From assembly GCA_009599575.1 (NCBI GenBank), contig VWND01000013.1, positions 868,001-932,000 of the forward strand: a stretch of 64,000 bases of DNA. Reading direction: 5' to 3'. Positions 32,804 to 45,515 of the stretch are shown in pieces. This DNA comes from Blumeriella jaapii. Taxonomy: Eukaryota; Ascomycota; Leotiomycetes; Helotiales; Drepanopezizaceae. The notes under the pieces are model-generated. The model was not told where the DNA came from. It ran no database searches and saw only the letters and a program-made list of their open reading frames with translations. The translations under genes and the position numbers were made by a program. Numbering within the stretch: position 1 is the stretch's first letter; each line of letters starts with the position of its first letter.

Positions 32804-35800
32804 GCTTCCGAAAGGCGGAAGAGAAAGTTTTGTTTGTCTCTTGAGCGGAAATTCTATCTTCGGTAACGCTACTGAACATACTATTCTAGAACGAATTTCG
32901 TGACAGGAGGCAGGACCGTTCCTGGTATTAAGTACTTCGCGTATAATACAATTATGACTTGGTAAGGGTTTGCCCTTGTACTCTTCTGCCCCCTCTCTGG
33001 CAGTCAGTCAGTCGTGTTCCACCAGCAGAACACAGCATAAGGTTAGGTAACGTCCAATCCTTATTCAATAGCGTCACCACCATCTTGAAACTCAAAGCCT
33101 GTGCCTGAGGTCCCTCTATCTATCTTGCCACCTGCTCTATAGCAAATATCACATACCTCGCGTCTCCTCAGAAGCCAGCTTACTGGCCATCCGTCTACCT
33201 CCCATCTCTCTTATTCGGCTTGAGAATCAATAGGTGCTCAACACGTCTCAGGCATGGTAGCCAGCCTTAGCCGAAAGCAAAACTGAAAATTTAAATATCT
33301 TGCATACATATATATGTACACGTACATACCTGTTCCAAAATAAGTCTATTCAATCCCATTAACAGACATAGTTCCTGTCATGTGAGTGAATATCCGCTAG
33401 TGCCTATGTAAAGCGAGAAGGCGAAGGAAGAATATAACTCCGACCGAGAATTTCAACATTATGTTTCTACTTAAGCGAGGTCCTCGATCTGTATTTGTAC
33501 ATCAAGATCTCACTGACCCCCCTCAGGCATTTACTTCCAGCTGACCAGAGCCAGGTAGACAAGAACGGATCCTTCAGGTGCCTATGTCCCGTCCCATCCG
33601 ATCCGGGATGTCTCTTCCTAACGTTCCAATACATGGAAATTGAGTACGAAAGCAAGTGGTTGCTTTTACCACCCTTCTTCTAGTCTCCCTCTATGTACAC
33701 AACACAGGCACAGAATCCAAACATCGTGTTGGTTGGAGGTAAAGAATCGCTGCTTCGAGAGCCCGAGCTATCCCATCATGCTCAAATGAGGATGGTTCAT
33801 TCATGACAAGGCATCATAGGACTGGCTTCCTTTCACACGCCGCTCATTCGCTCTGCGGTGTACTAACTGGCTACGTATCGATGTTCATAGACCCCAGCGA
33901 TCGTCCTCCTCCTTCATAGCAAGCGCGCTTCGTTTTTCAGGCCAGCGAGACCTCACTCCCTATCCTGCCCCGAGCACGCAACTTCGGCGTGCGGCGCGAA
34001 GAGGAGAAAAGGCGTGCAGAGAGCTGCGAGCTCGGATCGAGAACCCTTCCTACCAAACAAGTCAGATGCCAATTACAAGAAAGCAAGAATGGTGTTCTCC
34101 ACACATCTACCTAACTGGCTTTCCGCCATGCCAGCACCAAGCAGACAATGCATGTTTGATGCTCGAAGCGCGATACTCGATTGCGGAGGTCGAACGACAC
34201 CACTCGACGGACGGGGACTCTGCTAGATGGCCACCTGTTGCCGCCGCTGCTTGTGGGGTCATCATCAAGTGCGTTTCGAACGTGGCAGGCGGGTGGAGGT
34301 ATTCAGCCCGCTCTCCACGCGCTCGTGGCTCTTAAGAAGCTTATGGAGATGCTGCCCTGGTCGAACGAGCGCGGATTAGCTTCCTCCACCTCAGTCAGAC
34401 CTGGATGCGCGCCCTGAGAGAGAGTCAACTCTGCAAGCGCCGTCTCCTTCCATCCATCCGCTTCAAGGAGCAAGTCCTGTGACAGGATTCTGCACTCCCT
34501 GTAGCCTCAATCGAGGTTCGGATTTCGCATGTGAGGTTCGAGGTTCGAGTTTGATAGCGTTTCGCTTGACCGACACCTCGCTCGACGCTCGAATGAGGCC
34601 AGAGGCTCCAAATCGAATCTCGGAGACCTCGCGACTCCGTCAGCATCGAACAGCGCCTCTTGGCCTCGGGTTCCTCTCCTCGCTGGGACTTCGCCCGCTG
34701 TATTCACATCGTCCAGATCCATCGTCTTCTCATTCCAACCCTCCCAATCGCCTCTTGCTACCAAACCAAAGTAAACATCAAACGCCTCAACCTACTGATC
34801 GCCTCCCGCTTCCCCCCTGACGCCCATCACCACCCACCAAGCGCCCCAGTCTCGATTCCGCCAACTGCTCTAGCCTCGTTTCGCTCCAGCCAACGTTGAC
34901 GTTCTCTGCGTCAGGATTTTGAAGCCGGCCCAGTCGCTGCTCTCTCAGGGGTAGATGTTGATCCGACGCGTAGCACTGGCTCGCTACGCTCGTTGCACGA
35001 CATGGCTCGACGACTTCTCATAACATTGTCGCTTGTTGACATTGCCGTCTTGAGCTTTGAAGAGGGAGAACGATGGGAAAGAGCGAGGGTCGATGTATAG
35101 AGCAGGAGATGGGGCTTCCGGTGGTAGGAGGAAAGCTTGTGAAGGAGAGGATGGCGAGAAAACGCTGCTAGACACGGCCTGTTGCGATGGAAGGCGGGTC
35201 GGAGAAGATGGAAAGAAGGTCGTGATGCTCTCTCCGTGTTTGCTCTTCTGGACATCGCCAATGCTATGGGCCATGCTGACTGATGCCGAGAGATATATCA
35301 GCCCACCTTCTCAACGCGGGAAGCTGACTCTTCTCCCACACACCGACCAGCAAAGTTCGAAAGCGAATACGAGACAACGAAATGGATAGAAAAGAAAAAC
35401 CGTCTCATGTCACTTGGTCCTTCAAACTCTCTACACCGAGGCCCCAGAGTCAGCGCGAGAGAATGAAGGAGAATTGTGCTTCTGAACAAGGCTGTAATAG
35501 GTAGAATTGGACTATTCCGCTCTACTCATCGCCAACGTACAATCTCCAACAAATTCCGGACCTTGATCAACGAATCGACAAGAGCAAAAAAAGCGCAACC
35601 AAGCAAGCAAAATGAACGATAAACTCCATCAATGTCCGCAATGCTACCATGTCATCATAGACACGGCGAAAACTCGAGCAAAAGCAATTGGTACGCAGCT
35701 ATCAATCTGTTCTCCATTCCTGGCGGCGGAACATCACCACGGTTCATTGACTACCAGGTCAAACGTCGCGGATAGGATCGTAGTAGGCGGTGGCTCTTGT

Positions 35801-36083
35801 TCCGGACACAGTCTTAGAAGGGTAGTAGCCCTGCTCGTCCAGGCACTGGGTCCCGCTCGTTCCTACATGCGCCCGTCATATCAGCAGTCTGTTCTATTTG
35901 TTCCTTCTCGGGCTTAGTCTCGAGTGAGCCACGCCTGGAGCAAGGGGGAGAGATGGGCCGCTAGACTGAAGAGGGCCTTTATCCCCCTTGAGCTTATTAT
36001 GGCCTCCCGTCCCTCATGCAAATCACTGATAAAGCGGGGGAGATCAGGGCTACGGGCCGCGACAGATGAGTGAACGAACCACT
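32804..36083. other. Large intergenic spacer, no confident gene
   Basis: 3.3 kb downstream of MCU. Short frames exist; two deserve mention. On the minus strand, 35274-34911 holds overlapping open frames (MAHSIGDVQKSKHGES... and ...MSTSDNVMRSRRAMS) that would need an intron to join and match nothing I know. Also on minus, 35862-35759 reads CLDEQGYYPSKTVSGTRA and DPIRDV then stop, with a TGTAG acceptor just before it, which looks like a terminal exon. GAGGTTCG repeats occur near 34513-34545. Otherwise nothing is seen. Confidence 0.5.
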
Positions 36084-36724
36084 TTAGTGGGGGGTTCCTG
36101 CAGGAAAGGGTGATGTTGACTTCGAACTTGGTGTTTGCCTACCAGCGTTGTTTGTTTGCGCCTCATAATGTTCCTTAGACGAGCTCTGCTCTGCCCTTGA
36201 GTTCGAGGGGTGCTTGTGCTTTGAGCTGCTGGTAGCGTGCTTCTCGGTGTGTCTATCATGCTTTTGATGCGTTCGGTTCCTCCCGTCACGGTAGCGGAAC
36301 TTGTGATAGAGGAACCACTTTGCAACCCAGTTCTCGTCTTTCCCTGCGCTGCCGAGGTCCCAGTAGTACTGAGTATACTGGTCCCCTCGCTCGGCGATCA
36401 GTCGTATGGCTTCGTCCTTGGATCCCTCCTTGATGTCACTCCAGTCGTAAGGCGGCTTTCGCTTGCAGTTGTCTTTCAGGTGGACTTTCCCAGCGGTTAG
36501 CCAGTTGTAGACTGCATCTGTCTCTTTCTGTGATGGCGCATACTGTTAGTAGGCACATCATCAGGTAATCAAAAGCCTTGCAAGTAGACAAGAGTGCTTC
36601 GGGGTGCGAGCAGAACTGCGGGGAAGCTCACCGACATCAAGGCATAGGTCTCCACTGGTAGTTTCAAATGCTTGACGAGATCATCCTTGGTCTGGCTCAT
36701 GGAAAGAGGAGCTGGATTGGACAT
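36084..36724 (-). CDS. Small uncharacterised protein, two exons
   Basis: Exon 1 is 36724-36632 (MSNPAPLSMSQTKDDLVKH, ends ALMS before a GTGAGC donor). Exon 2 is 36527-36084, after a CACAG acceptor preceded by a TACTAAC branch site. Together 178 residues, ending SPFPAGTPH. The core is well patterned: ETDAVYNWLTAGKVHLKD, PYDWSDIKEGSKDEAIRLI, YWDLGSAGKDENWVAKWFLYHKFRYRDGRN. Its Trp/Tyr-rich character suggests a compact folded domain; the tail is His/Lys/Ser-rich and disordered. I do not recognise the family. An alternative 3' end is possible: a donor (GTAGGC) after the codons NNA near 36148 could join in phase to the exon-like segment 35862-35759, replacing the last residues. No long ATG frame marks this gene, so automated calling may miss it. 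Confidence 0.7.
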
Positions 36725-39091
36725 CCTGGCGATTCTTGAAATCTAAGACCAACGGCGGGAACAATAGATGCTTGCCAGATCGAAGGGCTGGGAAAAATTC
36801 TATGGCGGCATAGATACGCATAGCCGCATACAGCAGCGCCAACTTGGTCGAGGTGCACCAGCTACAAGTCCTCAATTCCCAAAGCCCCGGTTCCGATGCT
36901 CTGCGCGTAGTGACATGGGACAGCATCCTCGCTGCCCTAGGCAACGACACAAGAGCGAGTCGACGCCGGTGGCTCAAAAACGCCGCTTGCTCATTCGGCG
37001 AGATCTATGCAGCTTCGCAGTTTCTTGAGAGTAGCTTGATCTTCTCTTCTCATCGACACACATGATAGAGAGGCGGTGACAGAGGATGAAAACAAAGAAA
37101 CAGGTATTCTAGACGAGGTGGATAATCGTGCAGCGCACTCGCGACCCAGTCAGAAGAAAGACTTTGCTTATTCTAAACTGCTCAACCAATAGGAGAAAGC
37201 AAGTGCTACTTCGTTGGTCGGAGATGCGATCAATGGGCAGCCCAAGGACACTTGGTCGTCCGGGATGGAATCCGTCACCGAGGACTCCCAGGTCGTGGGC
37301 ATTCGCTGCTAAGCGTCACTGCCGATTTCCTGACTTGTGAAGTTTCCCCATATGTAATCACAGCCGCCTCGGGGTAGCCTCTGTATTGTGGCACAAAGGA
37401 CCCTGCATGAGAAGCCGATGGGTGGAACAACGTCGTCGTCCATTGGCACCAGCCATCGCGAGGAACGCGACCCTGGGTGCCGGCAGGATAGGATAGAGCG
37501 GCATCGAAACATCATGAAGGGCTGCCCTGGGGCTCACATACCAAACCAAAGGGTATGGTATGTTGGTTGCGTCTCTGGGTGCCAACACAATGTCAAGATG
37601 CTGCCAACCGCACCTGCGTGAACCCAGTTTGCAACTGCAAGATAGTGGAGGGGGAGAGAGAGAGAGAGAGAGAAATCAAGACATCGATAGATGTGTATAT
37701 ATATCTACACGTATATAGATGTACATATGTATCGTTGGCATCGTCGCAGCAAGGAGATCTCATCTCGTCTTGCCGACTCGGTTTGATAGCTTGCCTCCAA
37801 TCGTTGAGACAAGTCCCCACGGGCAGAAGATCAAGGAGCTGCAAGAGCGGGATTTACTTCCGCCCCATGACAACTGCGCTCGGTGAAGAGTCCGACTCCG
37901 TCAACATTGACGTGGGTGTGCCTCGCAAGTAGCCGTGGGCAGAAGCAGGGCGCTCAGGGGGGCTGCTGCTTACGGTGCCACAAAGACGAGGCTGAGAGGT
38001 CGAGCAGAGCTTCTATTCCTGAAAGAATGCACACTTCGTGTTGTGCTTCAGGATAGTAGGGTTTGGGGACGGGATATCAGCGCTGTGCTTTGCTACCGGC
38101 TGGTGGACGAGCGTAGTCTCTTCGGCCAAGTGAGAGATGGGCCTTGTACATGAGATAAGGAAGAACACATGCTTTCCATTTGAAGCTTCTCGCATATTGA
38201 CACTACTGTATATACCGTATCCAGGTAACCAAGGTTGGTCGGTCGAGTGGCGGCAGACGGCGTGTCTGTCTGACCGATCGGGCTGACGTCGGAATGACTG
38301 TCCGACGGAGGCGACGACGAGCTTGCAATTAAGTCGGAATGCCCGGAGACGGCAAAGCCGATTGTTGCCAGTAATTCGGGGTGAAGAGAACCAAAAGAAT
38401 GAAGAGATGCTGGTCGAGGAAGGAGAAAGAGATGTTGCTTAGCTTAGCGTTGATCCCGTTCTCACAAGGTAGAGTTAAGCATTCTTACCTACCTACTAAG
38501 CTCTTGTCCGTTTTACTTCCGAGCTATCTATAACATATCTACCAGGTATTTCCCGTGTAGTTGTATCATTATTACGTTCGTCTATTTACAGCAGTACCGA
38601 TCGAATATCTAACCTATACACCCGTTCACACGCCGTAACCTGTGGCTGTCAACAGGCCCCCCAAAAAACATGACATCTATGCTCTTCGGATCCGGCGTCG
38701 GTACGTACACGTAGGTATGTGTGTGTATATATATAGACTTTTACACTCCTACGAACTGGTCGATGTCCAAATATAGCGAGCGGCTGCGCAGGAACACAAA
38801 AGACGGACGACGACCCCGCCTCGACTTCATCACCCCGCCAGCATTCGTCCAACCTTTCACCAGGTCTGGCCAACGCTCGAGTGTTGAGTATAGAAGTATG
38901 CCTATTCATCGATGATTTGCGCAGCTGCCGCTGTGCTTTGAAATTTCACCCCCAGAGCCTCCGCTGTCCGTTCTACACCGACAAGACGAGAACCGCGGTG
39001 GCCGAGGGGAGGGGGATTGAACGCCGTGCGACCAACGATCGATACACTGGATGATACATCACAGCTGAGAACCATTTCTCAGACGGCCAAC
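36725..39091. other. Intergenic spacer, no gene seen
   Basis: 2.4 kb between the small minus-strand gene and the siderophore acyltransferase gene, so it contains both promoters. It holds a GA repeat at 37651-37674 followed by ATAT/GTAT-rich sequence (37692-37730), and similar GTATATATATA at 38725-38737. Frames are short and unpatterned. A longer in-frame extension of the acyltransferase to an ATG at 39017 exists but looks unconserved. Confidence 0.5.
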
Positions 39092-40706
39092 ATGGCACCC
39101 GTATCGAGCACTGTACATCTTCCTAACGGGCAGAACCTGACGATCGTCCCCGTATTCGGCGGTTACTTCTTCAAGATCCAGGAACTCAACACCCATCCCA
39201 ATTACTTGTCTGTAGGCTGGACCGTCATCATCCAGTCCGAGAGCTTCTCAGACGACCACGAGGAGGATAAACCGGCCGACGTCGAGCTTTCTGATACGCC
39301 AAAGGAGAAGAAGCGACACATACGCCCGTTCAAACAGCCGACTCTGAGCAATGACAATCTCTTCATCTCGTCAATATCAAACCCCTCCAGCAATGATTTC
39401 ATACCACCTACGAGCCCAAGTCGCCAAATTGCGATGATGCTGTGGGCTTCACTGTACTGGTATTTCCACCTGCAACCACCTTCTCCCTACCTGGAGACCG
39501 AAGCATCGAAGAATACACCTCCGTCTGGCAGACCAAAAGGAGAATGGCGAATCAATATCAAGCGGGAAGGCGTCTTGCGGGGTCGGAATCTGATACAGAA
39601 GCTGGAGAGGATGGGGTTGATAACATCAGAAGATTCAAGTGTGGGCTTGAATCCGGAAGAGAACACGGCAGAGGGATGGTCCGAAATGTTCATCTCGAGA
39701 CGCGCTTTTTGGCAACTGTCTGCCACGTTGTTCTTGTTCACCCTGTCACCAGCCAACGGCTCAAATGTGATAGGTTCCCCATACAACAGTCGACCGACCT
39801 CTCCCGTTCCAGGCGGCGACAGGATTTCATCTTCCGGCTCAAAGGACAAGGGGGACTTAAGTCCAAGTCTGTGGTCGCCATCTGCTCCAGGACCATTCTC
39901 GTCTGGAAGCCATCTACCGACCTACTTCCCTCCCCCGCCGCTGCAGTACATATTCACTTCTGGAATTAGACACCCGATACGTCCGAAGCCTCCACGACAA
40001 GGCGAGGTATTCTACACGCGATACATTCCCAGCGTGGGCCAGTACCTTTCGTTCAGGACCGCCTCTCTTTCTTCCCGGCCAGTTGCATACACCGGACCAA
40101 CATCGTCGCTAGCCCTTCCACAACGGTTTTCATCTGGGCTCACTCCAATGACCGATCTCCAGCTCCTGAACAAATGGATGAACGTGGATCGAGTTGCTAA
40201 GTTCTGGGGATGTGCTGGGCCTCCGGAGACTCAAGAAGCATTCCTCAAAGCAAATCTGACCTCACACCACTCGTTCCCTGCGATTGGTTTGTGGGATGGT
40301 AAGCCCTTCGGCTATTTCGAGATATACTGGGTGAAAGAAGATGTCTTGGGTAAGTACCTCGGCGACCGCGCAGGCGATTATGATCGTGGCTTGCACGTCC
40401 TCGTTGGGGAAGACGATTTCAGAGGAAAGCATCGAGTCAATGCTTGGATTTCATCCCTGGCCCATTGGGCCTTTGTCAAGGACTACAGAACAAATGCCGT
40501 GGTTCTCGAACCACGGGTTGACAATGAAAGGTATGACCTTACACTTCTACCGCGGGACCGGCTTTTGTACTGATCGAAATCAACATAGGTTCATCTCGCA
40601 TCTTGGTGATGCGGGATTTTTGAAAGAAGGGGAGATCACATTTCCGCACAAGCAAAGCGCTTTCGTGAAATTACGGAGAGAAAATTTCGAGGCTCCATTC
40701 TTGTGA
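39092..40706 (+). CDS. Siderophore N5-hydroxyornithine acyltransferase (SidF/SidL-type GNAT)
   Basis: Exons 39092-40530 and 40589-40706 (58-bp intron, donor GTATGA, acceptor CATAG) give 518 residues. The C-terminal acetyltransferase domain shared by bacterial IucB/AlcB-type and fungal siderophore acylases is clear: HSFPAIGLWDGKPFGYFEIYW, a RGLHVLVGEDDFRG block, and EPRVDNER joined over the intron to FISHLGDAGFLKEGEITFPHKQSA. These enzymes acylate N5-hydroxyornithine to make the iron-binding hydroxamate: SidL-type use acetyl-CoA (ferricrocin), SidF-type anhydromevalonyl-CoA (fusarinines). I cannot decide between them by eye; the end (EAPFL) is not a PTS1 signal. The N-terminal half holds a long Ser/Pro-rich linker. 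No siderophore synthetase, monooxygenase or transporter is beside it. The start at MAPVSSTVHLPNG was preferred over 39017. Confidence 0.9.
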
Positions 40707-41706
40707 GCTTACGTTCTGGTCGGAAATGCTACCCTCGAAAGACGGCAACATTCCTTTTCCTCAACCAATCATTGAGAAATTGGGGTCGAGCGAGCTTGGG
40801 CGTCTTCACAATTCGGCACTCAAACAGGCTGTGGCCAACGTCTCGGTCTTTCCAAAGGTCCAAGAATGCGCATTCTTAACATCAGCTTCAGATAACCTCC
40901 GCCACTTCATGGAAAAGCCGAGACGGGCTCGATCGATGCCCTACGCTATGGAGTAAAGCGCGCGACCGACCAGCTGATATCTGCTGGCCTCCAGATCCTT
41001 CCTGTGGGAGTGGGCATCTTCTGAAAAGGAGTTACGTCTATGTAGCGGGTCTCTGATTTTATATTACACGGACAATCCTCCCTCAAGATAGCTTCCTTCT
41101 CTAGATAGAATAAGCATAACCGACACCATAACCAAGATTATCACGATCGTACTGTGTACCTGGCTACAATCCCACCCTTGCGCAACCGACAATCGACGTC
41201 GTGTGATTCAAAGTCGTTAAAAAAAAATTCATGTCTATCTCGCTCGCCCACCAGAGAGAGAAAGAGATGACAGAGGTAAGCGGCCCAAGCCACTGGTCCA
41301 ATCCAATCCCACTCCACCACCGAGCAAGGCTGGGGCTGGCCTGACCTTAAAACACACACCTGAAAGACCACCCCATCCCATCCCATCTCATCCCATTCCA
41401 TTCCATCACTCGTCGACTTCACCTCAATCCATCCCACACCTTCGACCTCGCGACAATCATCAGAGCATGCCGGCTAGCCGCTGATGTCGCCTCGAAACCA
41501 AGCTTTCCCTTCCCGCTACGTGTCGAGACGCGTTGCGTGTACCGGGGTCTGTCTATCTTCACGAAAAGGAGCCTCTCTCCTCTCTCTTCTCTCGCTCTCT
41601 CTCTTCTCTCGCTCTCTCTGCCGACCCATCCGGATGTTAACTCTTTGACCGAGGATCGGTTGTGCAGTGAGTAGATATGAATAGAGACAGCTACCTTTGT
41701 ATACAT

Positions 41707-41874
41707 ATATACTTATACTTATATACTTATATACTTATATACTTATATACTTATATACTTATATACTTATTTACTTATATACTTATATACTTATATACTT
41801 ATATACTTATATACTTGTATACTTGTATACTTGTATACTTGTATACTTGTATACTTATATACTTATATACTTAT
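41707..41874. repeat. 10-bp minisatellite, unit ATATACTTAT, about 16 copies
   Basis: Tandem ATATACTTAT with a central block of ATACTTGT-type variants (about 41814-41855). All three frames give runs of Tyr, Ile, Leu and Thr, which are artefacts. Confidence 0.9.
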
Positions 41875-42024
41875 ACACCCAAGCACACTTATATAAACAT
41901 CCATCCGCATGCAAATCCGCACATACAAAAAACACCACCAACCATCGTCGCAGCCACCCCAAGCAAGAACCAACCAGGAGGCCCTCGAACAAGCGATCTC
42001 GATGGTGATCGTCTGCACTGAACT

Positions 42025-42205
42025 CACATACATACATACATACATACAAACATACAAACATACAAACATACAAACATACAAACATACAAACATACAAACA
42101 TACAAACATACAAACATACAAACATACAAACATACAAACATACAAACATACAAACATACAAACATACAAACATACAAACATACAAACATACAAACAAACA
42201 TACAA
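42025..42205. repeat. 8-bp minisatellite, unit ACATACAA, about 20 copies
   Basis: Begins with (CATA)n and becomes near-perfect ACATACAA copies. On the minus strand it reads as a Cys/Met/Phe/Val/Tyr repeat in open frame, not a real protein. It lies 150 bp from the 10-bp array. Confidence 0.92.
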
Positions 42206-42942
42206 TGCCGCAGACCTACTACGCGTACAGCGAGGCAGCGAGTGCAGTAAACACAAGGCGTAGCATCATCCTCGCTACGAGCGAAGCGAGTGTTGACATC
42301 AGCGGCCCCCACCCCCCCGCGGCCGCGCTGACCCGCGCACTAAGGCGGGTTTTTCTTCCTCTCTTTGTACAGTACAGTACTGTAGAGAGCATGCACGCAA
42401 GCACGCACGCATGGGAAGGGCTTGACAAGGAGACGGCGGGAGACGGACCGAGAGGGGAGTGGAGAGCGACCGGCGGGCCGAAGGCGCCTCCTACGAGCTA
42501 CCGCCACAGCCGGAAGACGGCGTGGCGTGGCTTGGGGAGGCTTCGAATCGAAATTGACATCTTTCATTTTACGCTGTAGCACGCGCGCTATCTATCCTAC
42601 ACGGAACAGGCAAGATCGCATCACATCGCATCCGTGTCCCGAACCCTCTTCCTCTCCATCTCCACCCGCGCTCTATCGGCGGCCCGCTCGAGTCTTGATT
42701 CACAAAAGAAAAGGGGTTGTGTGTTGGTGTGGATTCTATGCTGACGGCGATTCTGCCCCTCCGACTACCTCTAAAAGTCAACAGTTTGGCTTCGACTGTG
42801 ATGGATTCTGCCCGCCTGAGCGGCCCGCTGCTGCCGAAAATCAGCAGCCGCTATAGCCCAAAAGCTCACGACACTGGTCCGTTGATGGACGAACGAGTTT
42901 GTGAACCTCCGAATAGTGGTGCTGTTCCTCGTTCCTCCTTGC

Positions 42943-45515
42943 TCACGCCGCGACCGACCCCCCTGCAGAGGTTCCCTTGCTCTCGGGCTTTTCACTCCCC
43001 GGAATAGGCGGAAGCTCTGACAAGCCACCTCCGGAAATAGGGACTGAAACCTCGGGCAATTTGACGGGCACTTTAGAGCTTGCCTTGATCTTCCCGGTGA
43101 GTTTCTCCCCCTTGATGACTTTGAAGGCTTCATCCTTATCAAGAGTCTCGTAATCCATGAGTGCTTTGGCCAAGAGATCAAGCTCCTTACGCTTGCTGAC
43201 TAGTATTGCGGTGGCGCGCTGACGGCCCTCTTCGATCAATCGGCGGACTTCGGATTCGATTTGCATCTTGGTGCCTGTCGAGAGGGTGTCATGGTTAGAT
43301 GCGAGGTCAACGTTGCCTAGTGTGTCGGACATGCCAAACATGGTGACCATGGAGTATGCGACACGTGTTGCCTGCTTAAGATCCTGTACGCCAAAAATCA
43401 GTTTGACTGATGAACGGGTTCCGATCGTGGGCTACTCACGCTACTCACGCCACTAGTCACCTGCTCGGGTCCGAAGTGAAGTTCCTCTGCTGCTTTACCT
43501 CCCATACATACGTCGATTTGCGCCTCATATTCCCTCTTTCCCTGAGAGTATTTGTCCATCTTCGGAAGATGCATGGTCATTCCCAAGGCTTGGCCCCGTG
43601 GCATGATCGTGATCTTATGAAGAGGATCGGCACAGTCTGAGAACATAATGACAAGAGCGTGGCCAGCTTCATGATAAGCTGTCAACTCCTTCTCCTCCTG
43701 AGTCATAAACATACTCTTTCTTTCGGCACCCCACATAGTTTTTTCTCTAGCCCACTCCAAATCGAGCATGGACACGACTTCAGCCTTGGCTTTACTAGCA
43801 TGGACCGCAGCTTGGTTGACGATGTTTTCCAGCTCAGCGCCAGAGCATCCGGGGGTCGCGGCAGCCAGATTTTCGAGACTGACGTCGCTGCTCTTGAGGA
43901 TGTTTCTCGTGTGATGTTCTAAAATAGCGATTCTGCCACGGACGTCTGGCAAGCCGACAACGACGTTTCTGTCAAATCGGCCAGGACGGGTCAGAGCCTT
44001 GTCGAGCAATTCCGGAAAGTTGGTGGCAGCCAGAATGATAATGCCGCTGTTCTGTTCAAAGCCATCCAATTCAGTAAGCAGTTGGTTCAGGGTTTGCTTG
44101 GAATAAGACACGTCCCGAGGATTTCGCTTTCCGCCTATGGCGTCAAGTTCGTCGATGAATACAATTGCAGGCGATTTTTCTTTAGCAGCACCAAAGAGAT
44201 CACGGACTCTCTTGGCTCCAACACCAACATACATCTCATCGAATTCGGATCCTGACATGAAAAAGAAAGGGACGCCAGCTTCTCCGGCAACGGCGCGTGC
44301 GAGAAGTGTCTTTCCGGTACCGGGAGGGCCGACAAGCAGAACGCCCTTCGGAAGCTTGCCGCCCAGACTCGAGAACTTGTCGGGGTTCTTCAAGAAGTCG
44401 ACCAGCTCTTGGAGTTCCTCCTTGGCCTCGTCGCATCCGTGAACATGAGAGAATCGCACAGTCTGATGCTCAGCCTTGGCCTCGTTGCTTTGCTTCCCGG
44501 TCGTTTTCCTCAAGTTTTGGAATATCTCCATCAACATCGCTACGACGACCAGGCTCAGATATGTGACTAGACCAAACCACAGTGCGAACTTGAGCCATTT
44601 GAAGATATGACTGGAAATGGTTTCCTCGACAACGACGTGAAGAGGCGACCCCTTGCCCCCCTGGCCGGCGTTTGCTCCTTTGGAAGTGGACATGTTGGCA
44701 CCTCTTGTTTTGGCAGCAATCGCTTGTCCAATAGCCTGAAGTTGGTTGTTGCTAAGGTTTCCGGTGTTTTGTCCCGAGAATTGGTTCGTAGTCGTAGCCG
44801 GGGTGCCGCTATCGGTCCCGTGTCCATTGTTTAACATGCCCAGTGCCTGGTTGTACAAGTCATCGATAGCGCCATTCGTTGCAAATTGATTCGCTTCGTA
44901 TCTTTCCACAACGATGGCTGGCATTCCGGCACGGAGTAAGGCTTGATAGAAGATATACTGCGAACTGGTGCTGTTTGGGTTCTTGTTAGCAGTCTCTTCC
45001 AAATACGCGAGCGTGCTTCGAGATGAAGCGCTTCCAAACAATGTCCGCCCCTGCAAAGTCTTTTTCCCGCCAGATCCAATCCTCGCAGGTTGGAAGCGAT
45101 TGTGGAGGGGGCCAGTAGAGGTCTGCTTAGGTTGGAGAGAGGAAAACGCATGGCGGACAACTGGACTCGCAGCCCAGAAGGCACCATTCGGCCTAACCGA
45201 TTTCAGGTGGCGGAGAGTGAAAGGCATTTGCGGCATTTGAGACGAAGCTTGGGAACTCAGTGTTGAGGAACTCGACGTTGGAAACGCTCGCAGACGCTGG
45301 GGAGGTTCGACTTGGGATGACTGCTGGGAGGTGGCGTTAGCCCAACGAACAAAGTGAGCACATAAATGTGTGGAACACACCGAAGCTGTAGATGTCGAGA
45401 GAGCCCTTAATCCCTGAGAGAATCGTTCGCTCGGTCTGAAGAGCAGTGTGCCTCTTTGGCGTCCGAACGTCCTCCAAGGACTACTACCTATCGCGTTCGA
45501 CATCGCAGGCCACAT
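42943..45515 (-). CDS. YME1: Mitochondrial i-AAA protease, Yme1 type
   Basis: Exons 45515-43440 and 43383-42943 give 838 residues (56-bp intron, acceptor GTACAG). A mitochondrial presequence ([19 protein letters not shown]) and long Ser/Gln-rich N-terminal part are followed by one membrane helix ([19 protein letters not shown]). The AAA+ module has Walker A GPPGTGKT near residue 400, the pore-loop [13 protein letters not shown], Walker [12 protein letters not shown] and the RPGRFDR arginine-finger region. The M41 zinc site is HEAGH near residue 617, and the third zinc ligand region follows in the second exon. The single membrane helix fits an i-AAA (intermembrane-space facing) rather than m-AAA enzyme. 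It degrades misfolded inner-membrane proteins. Two GTGAGT donors lie 9 bp apart (43448 and 43439); the downstream one yields TSGVSSDLKQAT, which best fits the family, while the upstream one removes VSS. Confidence 0.95.

Larger units (their letters stand above)
40707..42942. other. Convergent intergenic spacer with long minisatellites
   Basis: Between two converging genes. A 76-codon plus-strand frame at 40726-40956 is open but unrecognised; it may be UTR. Ts and CCATT-type repeats occur at 41360-41410, CTCT repeats at 41575-41620, then the two long arrays listed separately. Near 42361-42381 is another TACAGTACAGTACTG motif. The remaining sequence shows nothing recognisable. Confidence 0.5.

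Noticed and set aside
36050..36325. 91-codon minus-strand ATG frame
   Set aside because: It is out of register with the spliced frame of the small gene at 36084-36724, which has far better amino-acid patterning.
41700..42210. CRISPR-like array
   Set aside because: Copies are contiguous with no spacers, and the sequence is eukaryotic; these are minisatellites.
41855..42312. Minus-strand frames rich in Cys, Met, Phe, Val, Tyr
   Set aside because: Direct translation of the 8-bp ACATACAA minisatellite, not a cysteine-rich peptide.
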